Part shown: positions 25,004-32,318 of the stretch, piece by piece
Layout of the letters: each line of letters opens with the position of its first letter
How positions within the stretch are numbered: position 1 is the first letter of the stretch
Assembly: GCF_023023025.1 (NCBI RefSeq)
Contig: NZ_CP095481.1
Coordinates: 3,782,001 to 3,846,000 of the forward strand
Source of the DNA: Amycolatopsis sp. WQ 127309
GTDB lineage: Bacteria > Actinomycetota > Actinomycetes > Mycobacteriales > Pseudonocardiaceae
Reading direction: 5' to 3'
Length of the DNA: 64,000 nt
The notes under the pieces: model-generated
Databases searched by the model: none
What the model saw: the letters and a program-made list of their open reading frames with translations, nothing else
Told to the model about the DNA's origin: nothing
Position numbers and translations under genes: made by a program

Positions 25004-25912
25004 ATGACGCGGACGCTGAAGGAACCGGATCGCGAAAAGACCGCGGAGCGGCTGCTCAAGTCGTCGGCGAACAAGTTCTACGACCCCGACGTCGACATCG
25101 ACTGGACCGCGCCGCTGGTCGAGGGCAAGCGGTTCATCCCGGACGAGCGCTCGTCGCTGTACGGCACGAAGCTCTGGGACGAGCTGACGCCGGAGCAGCG
25201 CATCGAGCTGGGGAAGCACGAGGTCGCCAGCGTCGCGACCACCGGGCTGTGGTTCGAGATCCTCCTGATGCAGATGCTGCTCAAGGAGGTCTACGAGCAG
25301 GACCCGACGTCCGCGCACGCGCAGTTCGCGCTCACCGAGATCGCCGACGAGTGCCGGCACTCGACGATGTTCGCGCGGATGGCGTCGCGGATCGGCTGCC
25401 CCGCCTACGGCCCGGTGCCGTGGCTGCGGAAGCTCGCGAAGCTGATGCCGACGATCTCCTACGGCCCGGCGCGCTACGGCGCGATCCTGGTCGCCGAAGA
25501 GGTGCTGGACCGGCTGCAGCGCGAGCAGATGAACGACGACGGCATCCAGCCCCTGGTCCGGATGGTCAACCGGATCCACGTGCTGGAGGAGGCCCGGCAC
25601 GTCACCTTCGCCCGCGAAGAGGTCACGCGCGGCATGGCGAAGCTGTCCAAGGCCGAGATCGCCTACCAGCAGTTCGTCATCGCGCTCATTTCGTACTTCG
25701 TGACGCGGGCGTTCATCAACCCGAACGTCTACAAGGCGGTCGGGATCCGGCCGCGCGACGGCGTCGAAGCCGCCCTCAACAACCCGAACTGGCAGGGCAC
25801 GATCGCCTGGGCCGGGGAGAAGATCATGCCGTTCCTCGAAGAGTCGGGTCTGGTCGGGCTGCCCGGGAAGTTCTTCTGGCGCAAGTCCTTCCTGCTCCCG
25901 GCGGGCCGGTGA
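25004..25912 (+). CDS. AurF-type diiron oxygenase
   Basis: A 302-aa helical protein of the AurF (p-aminobenzoate N-oxygenase) diiron family. Metal-ligand motifs are FALTEIADECRHSTMFARM (E...DExxH) and IHVLEEARHVTFAREE (EExxH). AurF oxidises an arylamine; other members act on different substrates, so only the chemistry class is claimed. ATG 25004 follows GGAAGGGG by nine bases; ATG 24980 would add eight residues. Its stop overlaps the start of the hydrolase gene (GTGA). Probably controlled by the divergent TetR protein. Confidence 0.82.
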   Translation: MTRTLKEPDREKTAERLLKSSANKFYDPDVDIDWTAPLVEGKRFIPDERSSLYGTKLWDELTPEQRIELGKHEVASVATTGLWFEILLMQMLLKEVYEQDPTSAHAQFALTEIADECRHSTMFARMASRIGCPAYGPVPWLRKLAKLMPTISYGPARYGAILVAEEVLDRLQREQMNDDGIQPLVRMVNRIHVLEEARHVTFAREEVTRGMAKLSKAEIAYQQFVIALISYFVTRAFINPNVYKAVGIRPRDGVEAALNNPNWQGTIAWAGEKIMPFLEESGLVGLPGKFFWRKSFLLPAGR

Positions 25913-26820
25913 CCACCGCGTCGCGGCTGCGCGACCCGTCGCTCGCGCACCGGTTCGTCGCGAGCGACGGCGCCGCGCTGCACGTCGCCGAGTCCGGCCC
26001 CGCCGACTCGGCCGTGACGCTGGTGCTCGTCCACGGCTGGACGCAGGACCACCGCACGTGGGACTTCGTGCTGCCGCACCTCGACCCCGGCGTCCGGGTG
26101 CTCCGGTACGACCTGCGCGGTCACGGCGGTTCCGCGCCCGCGCGCCCGGGTTCGGCGTCGATCGCCCGGCTCGCCGACGACCTCGCCGAGCTGATCGCCG
26201 ACCGCGTCCCGAACGGCCCGCTCGTGCTCGCCGGTCACTCGATGGGTGGCATGACGTTGATGGTGCTCGCCGAACGGCACCCTTCGCTCGTGGCGTCGCG
26301 GCTCGCCGGGGCGGCGTTCGTCGCGACGTCGTCGGGCGACATGGACCGGCTGACGCTCGGCTTCCCGGGCCTGGTCGGCCGGGGCGTCACCCGCTTCGAG
26401 CCACGGTTGGCTCGCCTGCTGGCCGGGCTGCGGTCGGACACGCTGCGCCTGCGTCCGGGGATGGTCCGGTCCGGTTCGCGGCGCCTGGTCTTCGGCGACC
26501 GGCCGGGCCGCGCGCAGGTCGACAGCGTCGTCGAGCAGCTGCTGTGCAGCCACCCGGCGAGCGCCGGGCTGTTCCTGGCCGCGATCGCGTCCCACCGCGG
26601 CGTCGGCGGCCTGGGCGCGCTCTGCGACGTCCCGTCGGTGGTGCTGGCGGGGGAGAAGGACCGCCTCTGCCCGCTGTCGCACGCGAAGGTGATCGCGGAC
26701 GAGCTGCCGCACGCGGAGTTCGTCCGCTACCCGGGCGCCGGGCACATGCTGCCGCAGGAACGCCCCTACGAGGTGGCCCGGCAGATCTCGGCCCTGGTCC
26801 GCACGGCCGCCCCTCGTTGA
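25909..26820 (+). CDS. Alpha/beta hydrolase
   Basis: A 303-aa alpha/beta-hydrolase-fold enzyme with oxyanion region LVHGWTQDHRTWD, nucleophile elbow LAGHSMGGM (Ser), a late acid near AGEKDRLCPL, and catalytic His in GAGHMLPQE. No signal peptide. Translationally coupled to the AurF-like oxygenase by a 4-bp overlap, suggesting the two work on one substrate. Reaction (esterase, lactonase or other) not predictable. Confidence 0.87.
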   Translation: MTTASRLRDPSLAHRFVASDGAALHVAESGPADSAVTLVLVHGWTQDHRTWDFVLPHLDPGVRVLRYDLRGHGGSAPARPGSASIARLADDLAELIADRVPNGPLVLAGHSMGGMTLMVLAERHPSLVASRLAGAAFVATSSGDMDRLTLGFPGLVGRGVTRFEPRLARLLAGLRSDTLRLRPGMVRSGSRRLVFGDRPGRAQVDSVVEQLLCSHPASAGLFLAAIASHRGVGGLGALCDVPSVVLAGEKDRLCPLSHAKVIADELPHAEFVRYPGAGHMLPQERPYEVARQISALVRTAAPR

Positions 26821-26839
26821 CGCGCCGTAAACAATGCAT

Positions 26840-26906
26840 CTTTCCTAGGGAAAGCTCCGCTTCCGGGGCCCGGAAACGGAACTTTCCCGACGAAAGTGAC
26901 GTCTTT
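26840..26906. terminator. Nested palindromes between convergent genes
   Basis: GGGAAAGCTCCGCTTCCGGG (26848-26867) pairs with 26869-26888 around a 1-nt loop. The two non-Watson-Crick positions are C-A in plus RNA but G-U in minus RNA, so the minus transcript pairs throughout. The flanks alternate CTTTC and GAAAG (26840, 26850, 26882, 26892, 26902), permitting smaller hairpins on both sides. Confidence 0.75.
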
Positions 26907-26914
26907 CGGCCGGG

Positions 26915-27541
26915 TCAGGAGTCTTTCAGCGGGAAGCCGCCGCCGATGCCGCGCCAGGCCAGGTTGGCCGTGAGGGCGACTGCCTCCTCCTGGCTCATCG
27001 ACTGGTGGTGCTGCAGCCAGAACCGGGCGCTGACCTGGCTCATCCCGACCAGCCCGACCGCCAGCAGCCGCGCCTTGTCCTCGTCGAGACCGGCGTCCGC
27101 CGTGATCGTGTCCGTGATCGCGTCCACGCTCGCCGAGGTCGCGCGGTCCACCGCTTCCTGGACCGCCGGCTCGCCGCGCAGGTCGGACTCGAACACCATG
27201 CGGAACGCGCCCGCGTCGCTGCTCACGAAGTCGAAGAACGCGCCGACCGTGGCCGGGACGCGCTGCTTGTTCTCCGTCGTCGAGTCCAGCGCCGCCTGCA
27301 CGCGCCTGACCAGCTCGTCGACATGGCTTTCGAGCAGCGCGATGTACAGGTCGAGCTTGCCGGGGAAGTGCTGGTAGAGCACCGGCTTGCTGACGCCCGC
27401 GACCTCGGCGATCTCGTCCATGGCGGCGGCGTGGTAGCCGTTCTCGGCGAAGACCCGCTGCGCCGCGGCGAGGAGCTGGGCCCGGCGCTCGGTCCGGGGC
27501 AAGCGCACCCCTCGTTGCTGCAACCGCGTCATCTCCGTCAT
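26915..27541 (-). CDS. TetR-family regulator (Rv3208-like position)
   Basis: A 208-aa TetR protein with HTH at about 17-65 (RAQLLAAAQRVFAENGYHAA then VAGVSKPVLYQHFPGKLDLY) and an all-helical C-terminal domain (QVSARFWLQHHQSMSQEEAV). ATG 27541 is preceded by GGAGG with six-base spacing; longer frames upstream are not needed. By gene order it corresponds to Rv3208 of M. tuberculosis. It is divergent from an alpha/beta hydrolase gene, a possible target. No clear operator palindrome was seen in the 114-bp gap. Confidence 0.87.
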   Translation of the reverse strand: MTEMTRLQQRGVRLPRTERRAQLLAAAQRVFAENGYHAAAMDEIAEVAGVSKPVLYQHFPGKLDLYIALLESHVDELVRRVQAALDSTTENKQRVPATVGAFFDFVSSDAGAFRMVFESDLRGEPAVQEAVDRATSASVDAITDTITADAGLDEDKARLLAVGLVGMSQVSARFWLQHHQSMSQEEAVALTANLAWRGIGGGFPLKDS

Positions 27542-27643
27542 GCTCTTCCTCCCGTCTTCGCCACCTTCGACGGGCGGGGTCGCCACCGCGTGAAGTCGAC
27601 CTGAAGATTACTCGCCGGTACGCGTGCTGTGCCAAGTGTCGGG

Positions 27644-27649
27644 CATCCT
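27644..27649 (+). promoter_or_regulatory. Possible -10 of leaderless promoter
   Basis: CATCCT lies exactly six bases before GTG 27656, in the same arrangement as other leaderless starts in this window, but the first base deviates from TANNNT. Confidence 0.35.
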
Positions 27650-27655
27650 GGAGCC

Positions 27656-28654
27656 GTGAAGACCTCCGCCCACGGCCCGGGAGACGTCGGCGCGGCCCGG
27701 CCGCCGGTGACCCACGTACCCCTTTCGACCAGGGCTTTGCCGTCGCTCGAGCCGGTGCTGCCGCCCTGGCCGGCGACGTTCGAAGAGGTCGGCACCGCCC
27801 GCCTCCACGTCCGTCGCACGCCGGGCCCGGACGGCGTGCCGGCCGTCTACCTCCACGGCCTCGGCGGTTCGTCGACGAACTGGACCGACCTGGCGGCGCT
27901 GCTCGCTCCGGTCGCCGGGGGCACCGCACCGGATCTGCCCGGCTTCGGCAGTTCCGAGCCCGAGGCCGGGTTCGACTTCAGCCTCGAAGCGCACGCCGAG
28001 GTCGTCGCGCGGCACATCCGCGACGTCGGCGCGCCCGTCCACCTGCTCGGCAACTCCATGGGCGGCGCCATCGCACTCATCGTCGCCGCGCGGCACCCGG
28101 AGCTCGTCAAGACGCTGACACTCATCTCGCCCGCGATGCCCGACCGGCGCCCCGACCCGCGGCGGCTGTCGGACCCGCGGATGGCGTTCGCCTACCTGCC
28201 GCTGGTCGGCGCGCGGGTACGCGCCCAGCTCGCCGCGCTCGGCCCGCGCGAACGCGCCGCCCAGGTCATCAAGCTCTGCTTCGCGGACCCGTCGCGGTTC
28301 CCGGAGAGCCGGCTCGACGAGCTGACCGAGGAACACGGCGCCCGCGCGGCCTTCGCCTGGGCCGCCCCGGCGATGGCGCGCAGCACGTTCGGCATCTTCC
28401 GGGCGTGGTCGGCGGTCGGGAAGGCGTCCCTGTGGTCGCTCGCGCCGTTGGTGCAGGTGCCGACGCTGGTCGTCTGGGGCCGGGAGGACCGCGTCATCTC
28501 GGTGCGACGCGCCATGCGCACCGCCCGCGCGCTCCCGCGGGCCCGGCTGCTCGTGCTCCCGCGCACCGGCCACGTGGCTCAGATGGAGCGGCCGATCGTC
28601 GTAGCGAAGGCGGTTCTGGGCATGTGGGAGCACGTCGAAGCCGGAAATTGGTAG
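27656..28654 (+). CDS. Alpha/beta hydrolase
   Basis: A 332-aa alpha/beta-fold hydrolase: YLHGLGGSSTNWTDL (oxyanion region), LPGFGSSEPEAGFDF, nucleophile elbow LLGNSMGGAIAL (Ser), acid WGREDRVISV, and catalytic His TGHVAQMERP. It resembles the meta-cleavage-product-hydrolase/lipase group. The first 40 residues are Pro/Ala-rich and unconserved-looking, so a later start is possible. GTG 27656 has no ribosome-binding site. Divergent from the TetR gene. Confidence 0.85.
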   Translation: MKTSAHGPGDVGAARPPVTHVPLSTRALPSLEPVLPPWPATFEEVGTARLHVRRTPGPDGVPAVYLHGLGGSSTNWTDLAALLAPVAGGTAPDLPGFGSSEPEAGFDFSLEAHAEVVARHIRDVGAPVHLLGNSMGGAIALIVAARHPELVKTLTLISPAMPDRRPDPRRLSDPRMAFAYLPLVGARVRAQLAALGPRERAAQVIKLCFADPSRFPESRLDELTEEHGARAAFAWAAPAMARSTFGIFRAWSAVGKASLWSLAPLVQVPTLVVWGREDRVISVRRAMRTARALPRARLLVLPRTGHVAQMERPIVVAKAVLGMWEHVEAGNW

Positions 28655-28722
28655 CCCGATCGGGTGACAACTGATCGCTGCGTGATCCGCCAGTCGCCGA
28701 GGGCGCCGCTTCGGCGCTGTGG

Positions 28723-28728
28723 CACCCT
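28723..28728 (+). promoter_or_regulatory. Possible -10 of leaderless promoter
   Basis: CACCCT ends six bases before GTG 28735. A CCCGATCGGG palindrome lies about 60 bp further upstream (28655-28664) and could be an operator. Confidence 0.35.
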
Positions 28729-28734
28729 GGTGCG

Positions 28735-29895
28735 GTGGACCGGGTGAAGCAGGACGCGCGAGGCGAAGATCGGCGGGCTCCCCACCGCGCGTCGGCCCGC
28801 CGGCCCGCGCAAGGTGCCCCCGAGTCCGAAGATCCGCCGCGCACCGGGCAGTACCGCCCGGCGAAGGCGCCGGCCCAGCGCGTCAGCGAGGACCGCTACC
28901 GCCCCGGCGGCCGCCGGACCTCCGCCGAGCCGCTGAGCGCGTCCTGGAAGCCGCACGAGCAGGCGCGCGAGGCCAAGCAGGCCGAAGAGCCCCCGCAGAC
29001 CGCCTTCGCCAAGCTCACCAAGACCTACGGCTGGCGCGTCTACGCCCTGCCGATCCTCGTCGTGCTGACCGTGCTCGTCGTCGTCAACACCGCGAACAGC
29101 CCGGCCGAGCCGATCGCCGAGCAGGGCGCCGGTTCCGGGATCGAGTCGGCGGGCGGCGACACGTCCGGCGGTTCCATCGACGGCGCCGACGGCCAGGGCA
29201 TCCCGGAGAACCCGGCGACCCCGGTCGACCTCAAGGTCCCGACGGCGGACCTGCCGGAAGGCAGTCCCTTCACCCAGGCCGGCGCGGGCGCGTGGCACAC
29301 CGTGCCCGGCACCGGCCCGAAGGTCGGCAGCGGCAAGCTGTACACCTACACCGTCGACGTCGAGGACGGCATCGACCCGGCGAGCTACGCCGGTGACGAC
29401 GCCTTCGCCTCGGCCGTCCAGGGCACGCTGTCGGATCCCAAGAGCTGGACGTGGGACGGCAAGGTCGCCTTCCAGCGCGTGGACGCGAACTTCCCGAACC
29501 CGTCGTTCAAGGTGAGCCTCACCACGCCGGAGACGACGCACCGGGCGGACGCCTGCGGGTTCCAGATCAAGTTCGAGGCGTCCTGCTACCGCAAGAGCAT
29601 GGGCCGCGTCCTGATCAACCTGGCCCGCTGGGTGCGCGGCGCGAAGGCCTACGGCGCCGACATGACCGGGTACCGGCAGTACGCCATCAACCACGAGGTC
29701 GGCCACGCCTTGGGCAACCAGCACGTCGGCTGCGGCGGCAACGGCCAGCCCGCGCCGGTGATGATGCAGCAGTCCTTCGGCGTCAACGACGACTACGTCT
29801 CGATGCTCAACGACATCCCCGGCGGCGACAAGGGGAAGGTGGCCAAGGACGGTCTCATCTGCAAGACCAACTCCTGGCCCAACCCCACGCCGTGA
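28735..29895 (+). CDS. DUF3152 membrane-anchored zinc metalloprotease-like protein
   Basis: A 386-aa protein. A basic, Pro-rich, disordered N-terminus (1-95), one TM helix (about 100-120), a Gly/Ser linker, then an extracytoplasmic DUF3152 domain (about 175-385) with the zinc motif HEVGHALGNQHVGC (HExxHxxxxxH, about residue 319). Two downstream Cys-containing loops (CGGNGQPAP, GLICKTN) probably form a disulfide. It corresponds to Rv3207c of M. tuberculosis by domain and order. A peptidase activity is inferred from the motif; substrates are unknown. GTG start, likely leaderless. Confidence 0.88.
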   Translation: MDRVKQDARGEDRRAPHRASARRPAQGAPESEDPPRTGQYRPAKAPAQRVSEDRYRPGGRRTSAEPLSASWKPHEQAREAKQAEEPPQTAFAKLTKTYGWRVYALPILVVLTVLVVVNTANSPAEPIAEQGAGSGIESAGGDTSGGSIDGADGQGIPENPATPVDLKVPTADLPEGSPFTQAGAGAWHTVPGTGPKVGSGKLYTYTVDVEDGIDPASYAGDDAFASAVQGTLSDPKSWTWDGKVAFQRVDANFPNPSFKVSLTTPETTHRADACGFQIKFEASCYRKSMGRVLINLARWVRGAKAYGADMTGYRQYAINHEVGHALGNQHVGCGGNGQPAPVMMQQSFGVNDDYVSMLNDIPGGDKGKVAKDGLICKTNSWPNPTP

Positions 29896-29898
29896 CAT

Positions 29899-29943
29899 CC
29901 GGGGCTGCGCCCCGGGCCGGGGGCTCCGCCACCCGGAACCCCC
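29899..29943 (+). terminator. Tandem GC hairpins after DUF3152 gene
   Basis: CCGGGGC-TGC-GCCCCGG (29899-29915) is a perfect 7-bp stem. It is followed by a larger, looser GGGGG...CCCCC arm pair (29919-29943). They start four bases after the stop codon. Confidence 0.65.
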
Positions 29944-29996
29944 GTAAGCGGCTGTAATCCCAATATCTGGACGTATGACGTTCATCCGCCCACGCA

Positions 29997-30048
29997 CGTT
30001 GTGCACGTGGGAAGGTCTGCTCGCCCGCGCGCGTTGTGCATAGTGGGA
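29997..30048 (+). promoter_or_regulatory. Direct repeat upstream of moeZ
   Basis: CGTTGTGCACGTGGGA (29997-30012) and CGTTGTGCATAGTGGGA (30032-30048) are direct copies 35 bp apart. The second contains CATAGT, a possible -10. This could be a two-site activator region or a duplicated promoter for moeZ. Confidence 0.4.
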
Positions 30049-30079
30049 TGGACGTGTTCCGCGCGAGATGGAGGACCCG

Positions 30080-31255
30080 ATGTCAGCACTGCCGCCGCTC
30101 GTCGAGCCGGCTGCCGAGCTCACCAAGGAAGAGGTGGCCCGGTACAGCCGTCACCTGATCATCCCGGACGTCGGGGTGACCGGGCAGAAGCGGCTCAAGA
30201 ACGCGAAGGTCCTGGTCATCGGCGCCGGCGGCCTCGGCAGCCCCGCGCTGCTGTACCTGGCCGCGGCCGGCGTCGGCTCGCTCGGCATCGTCGACTTCGA
30301 CGTCGTCGACGAGTCGAACCTGCAGCGCCAGGTCATCCACGGCCAGTCCGACGTCGGCAAGCTCAAGGCCGCGTCCGCGCAGGAGTCGATCGCCGAGATC
30401 AACCCGCTGGTCCGGGTCTACCTGCACACCGAGCGGCTGGACTCGTCGAACGCGCTGGAGATCTTCGGGCAGTACGACCTGATCGTCGACGGCACGGACA
30501 ACTTCGCCACGCGCTACCTGGTGAACGACGCCGCGGTGCTGCTGGGCAAGCCGTACGTCTGGGGCTCGATCTTCCGGTTCGAGGGCCAGGTCAGCGTGTT
30601 CTGGGAGAACGCGCCGAACGGCTTGGGCCTCAACTACCGCGACCTCTACCCGGAGCCGCCGCCCCCGGGCATGGTCCCCTCCTGCGCCGAGGGTGGCGTG
30701 CTGGGCGTGCTGTGCGCGTCCATCGGCTCGATCATGGTGACCGAGGCGATCAAGCTGATCACCGGCATCGGCGAGCCGCTGCTCGGGCGGCTCATCAGCT
30801 ACGACGCGCTGGAGATGAAGTACCGCGAGGTCAAGATCCGCAAGGACCCGGAGACCCCGAAGATCACCGAGCTGATCGACTACGAGGCGTTCTGCGGCGT
30901 GGTGTCGGACGAGGCGGCGACGGCGGCGTCGGGTAGCACTATCACCCCGGCGGAGCTCAAGGCCAAGTTCGACAACGGCGACAACTTCGCCCTGATCGAC
31001 GTCCGCGAGCCGCACGAGTACGAGATCGTCAACATCAAGGGCGCGACGCTGATCCCGAAGGACCGCATCCTCTCGGGCGAGGCGCTGGCGGAGCTGCCGC
31101 AGGACAAGCCGATCGTCCTGCACTGCAAGTCGGGTGCCCGCTCGGCGGAGGCCCTGGCGGCCCTGCACGCGGCCGGCTTCAAGGACGCGACCCACCTCGG
31201 CGGTGGCGTGCTGGCCTGGGCCAAACAGATCGACCCGAGCCTGCCGACCTACTGA
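30080..31255 (+). CDS. moeZ: MoeZ: E1-like adenylyltransferase/sulfurtransferase
   Basis: A 391-aa two-domain enzyme that adenylates and then thiolates the C-terminus of ubiquitin-like sulfur carriers (MoaD-, ThiS- or CysO-type), for molybdopterin and cysteine synthesis. Residues 1-270 form the MoeB/ThiF domain (VIGAGGLGSPALLYLAAAG; DGTDNFATRYLVND; PSCAEGGVLGVL). Residues 285-390 form a rhodanese domain with active-site Cys in LHCKSGARSAEAL (about 348). GGAGG five bases before ATG 30080 sets the start. Compare Rv3206c (MoeZR/moeB1). It provides molybdopterin for the nitrate reductase encoded 1 kb downstream. Confidence 0.93.
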   Translation: MSALPPLVEPAAELTKEEVARYSRHLIIPDVGVTGQKRLKNAKVLVIGAGGLGSPALLYLAAAGVGSLGIVDFDVVDESNLQRQVIHGQSDVGKLKAASAQESIAEINPLVRVYLHTERLDSSNALEIFGQYDLIVDGTDNFATRYLVNDAAVLLGKPYVWGSIFRFEGQVSVFWENAPNGLGLNYRDLYPEPPPPGMVPSCAEGGVLGVLCASIGSIMVTEAIKLITGIGEPLLGRLISYDALEMKYREVKIRKDPETPKITELIDYEAFCGVVSDEAATAASGSTITPAELKAKFDNGDNFALIDVREPHEYEIVNIKGATLIPKDRILSGEALAELPQDKPIVLHCKSGARSAEALAALHAAGFKDATHLGGGVLAWAKQIDPSLPTY

Positions 31256-31265
31256 CAGTTGTGCT

Positions 31266-31316
31266 CCGTGAGGGGCACCCTCCCGGCTCCCGTGGCCGTG
31301 GGGGTGCCCCTCACGG
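31266..31316 (+). terminator. Strong hairpin after moeZ
   Basis: CCGTGAGGGGCACCC (31266-31280) is perfectly complementary to 31302-31316, with a 21-nt loop. It begins 10 bp after the stop codon. Confidence 0.8.
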
Positions 31317-31399
31317 CGTTTCGTCCCGGTTCTCAAAACCGTCTGTGACCAGCGCGTCTTCTCGATCGTGGACCACCCGGCCGGGTACCGTCGGTCCTT

Positions 31400-32197
31400 G
31401 TGCGGTCAACCCTCGAACGCCCTCCCGGCCACGTCTGCGCGGCCTTCGGCGGGCTCGCCGACAACGGCGAAGCGCTGCCGGACTCGGCGGCGTGGCGCTG
31501 TGGCGACCTCGTGCTCAAGCCGGTCGCCGACAAGGCCAAGACGTTGTGGACCGCCCGCGCGCTCGACTACGTCGACGAGCCGGGCCTGCGGGTCGCGAAA
31601 CCGGTGCGCTCGACCGACGGCCGCTGGATCGTCGGCGGCTGGACGGCGTCGCGGTTCGTCGCCGGCACCGCCGAGCACCGCGGTGACGCCTCGGTGCTGG
31701 CCGCGGTGAAGCTGCACCGGGCGACGGCCGGGCTGCCGCGGCCGGACTTCATCGCCCTGCGCAAGGACGTCGACGCCGTCGCCGACCGCATCGCCTGGGA
31801 AGAACTCGAAGTCCCGCTGGAGGAGACCAAGGGCGGCCGCTGGTTCGAGGTACTGGCCGGCGCGCGCCGCCCGATCAAGCTCCCGTCCCAGGTCGCGCAC
31901 GGCGAACTGCTGGCGGGTCTGCTCTTCGACGGCGACGCGACCCCGGGCCTGGTCGACTTCGTCCCGTACTACCGCCCGGGCGAGTACGGCGCGGCGATCG
32001 TCGCGGTCGACGCCCTGGCCTGGGGCGGCGCGACCCGCGAGCTGCTGGAGCGCTGGGCGCACCTGCCGGAGTGGCCGCAGCTGCTGCTGCGCGCGGTGCT
32101 GTTCCGCCTGGCGGCCAACGCCCTGAACCCGAGATCAACGCGCGCCGCGTTGGACGGCCTCCGCGTAGCGGCCCGCGAAGTCAGCGGAGTGCTCTGA
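31400..32197 (+). CDS. TIGR02569 family protein
   Basis: A 265-aa actinobacterial protein of unknown function, recognised from RPPSGHV/EAL-type beginnings (here LERPPGHVCAAFGG) and the middle and C-terminal VDFVPYYRPGEYGAAIVAVD then WGGATRELLERW, which recall the aminoglycoside-phosphotransferase-like fold (DFVPYYRP in the catalytic/metal region). It corresponds to Rv3205c beside moeZ. GTG 31400; TACCGT eight bases upstream may be the -10 of a nearly leaderless mRNA. Confidence 0.82.
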   Translation: MRSTLERPPGHVCAAFGGLADNGEALPDSAAWRCGDLVLKPVADKAKTLWTARALDYVDEPGLRVAKPVRSTDGRWIVGGWTASRFVAGTAEHRGDASVLAAVKLHRATAGLPRPDFIALRKDVDAVADRIAWEELEVPLEETKGGRWFEVLAGARRPIKLPSQVAHGELLAGLLFDGDATPGLVDFVPYYRPGEYGAAIVAVDALAWGGATRELLERWAHLPEWPQLLLRAVLFRLAANALNPRSTRAALDGLRVAAREVSGVL

Positions 32198-32233
32198 ACC
32201 TCACCGTGCGGGGCGCGTGAGTCGCGCCGCAAT

Positions 32234-32270
32234 GTCAACTGCCTGAAACATTCGGTCGATTCCGAGTAAC
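32234..32270 (+). promoter_or_regulatory. Two GlnR-like boxes before the nitrate operon
   Basis: GTCAA-N6-GAAAC (32234-32249) and GTCGA-N6-GTAAC (32255-32270) each match the actinobacterial GlnR box (gTnAc-N6-GaAAc) with one or two mismatches. They are offset by exactly 21 bp, i.e. on one face of the helix, about 50-85 bp before the start codon. Nitrogen-dependent activation by GlnR is inferred. Confidence 0.6.
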
Positions 32271-32318
32271 ACGGCCTCCTTAGCGTCGGGTCATCCCGAA
32301 CGACGCCGGAGGTGGCCC

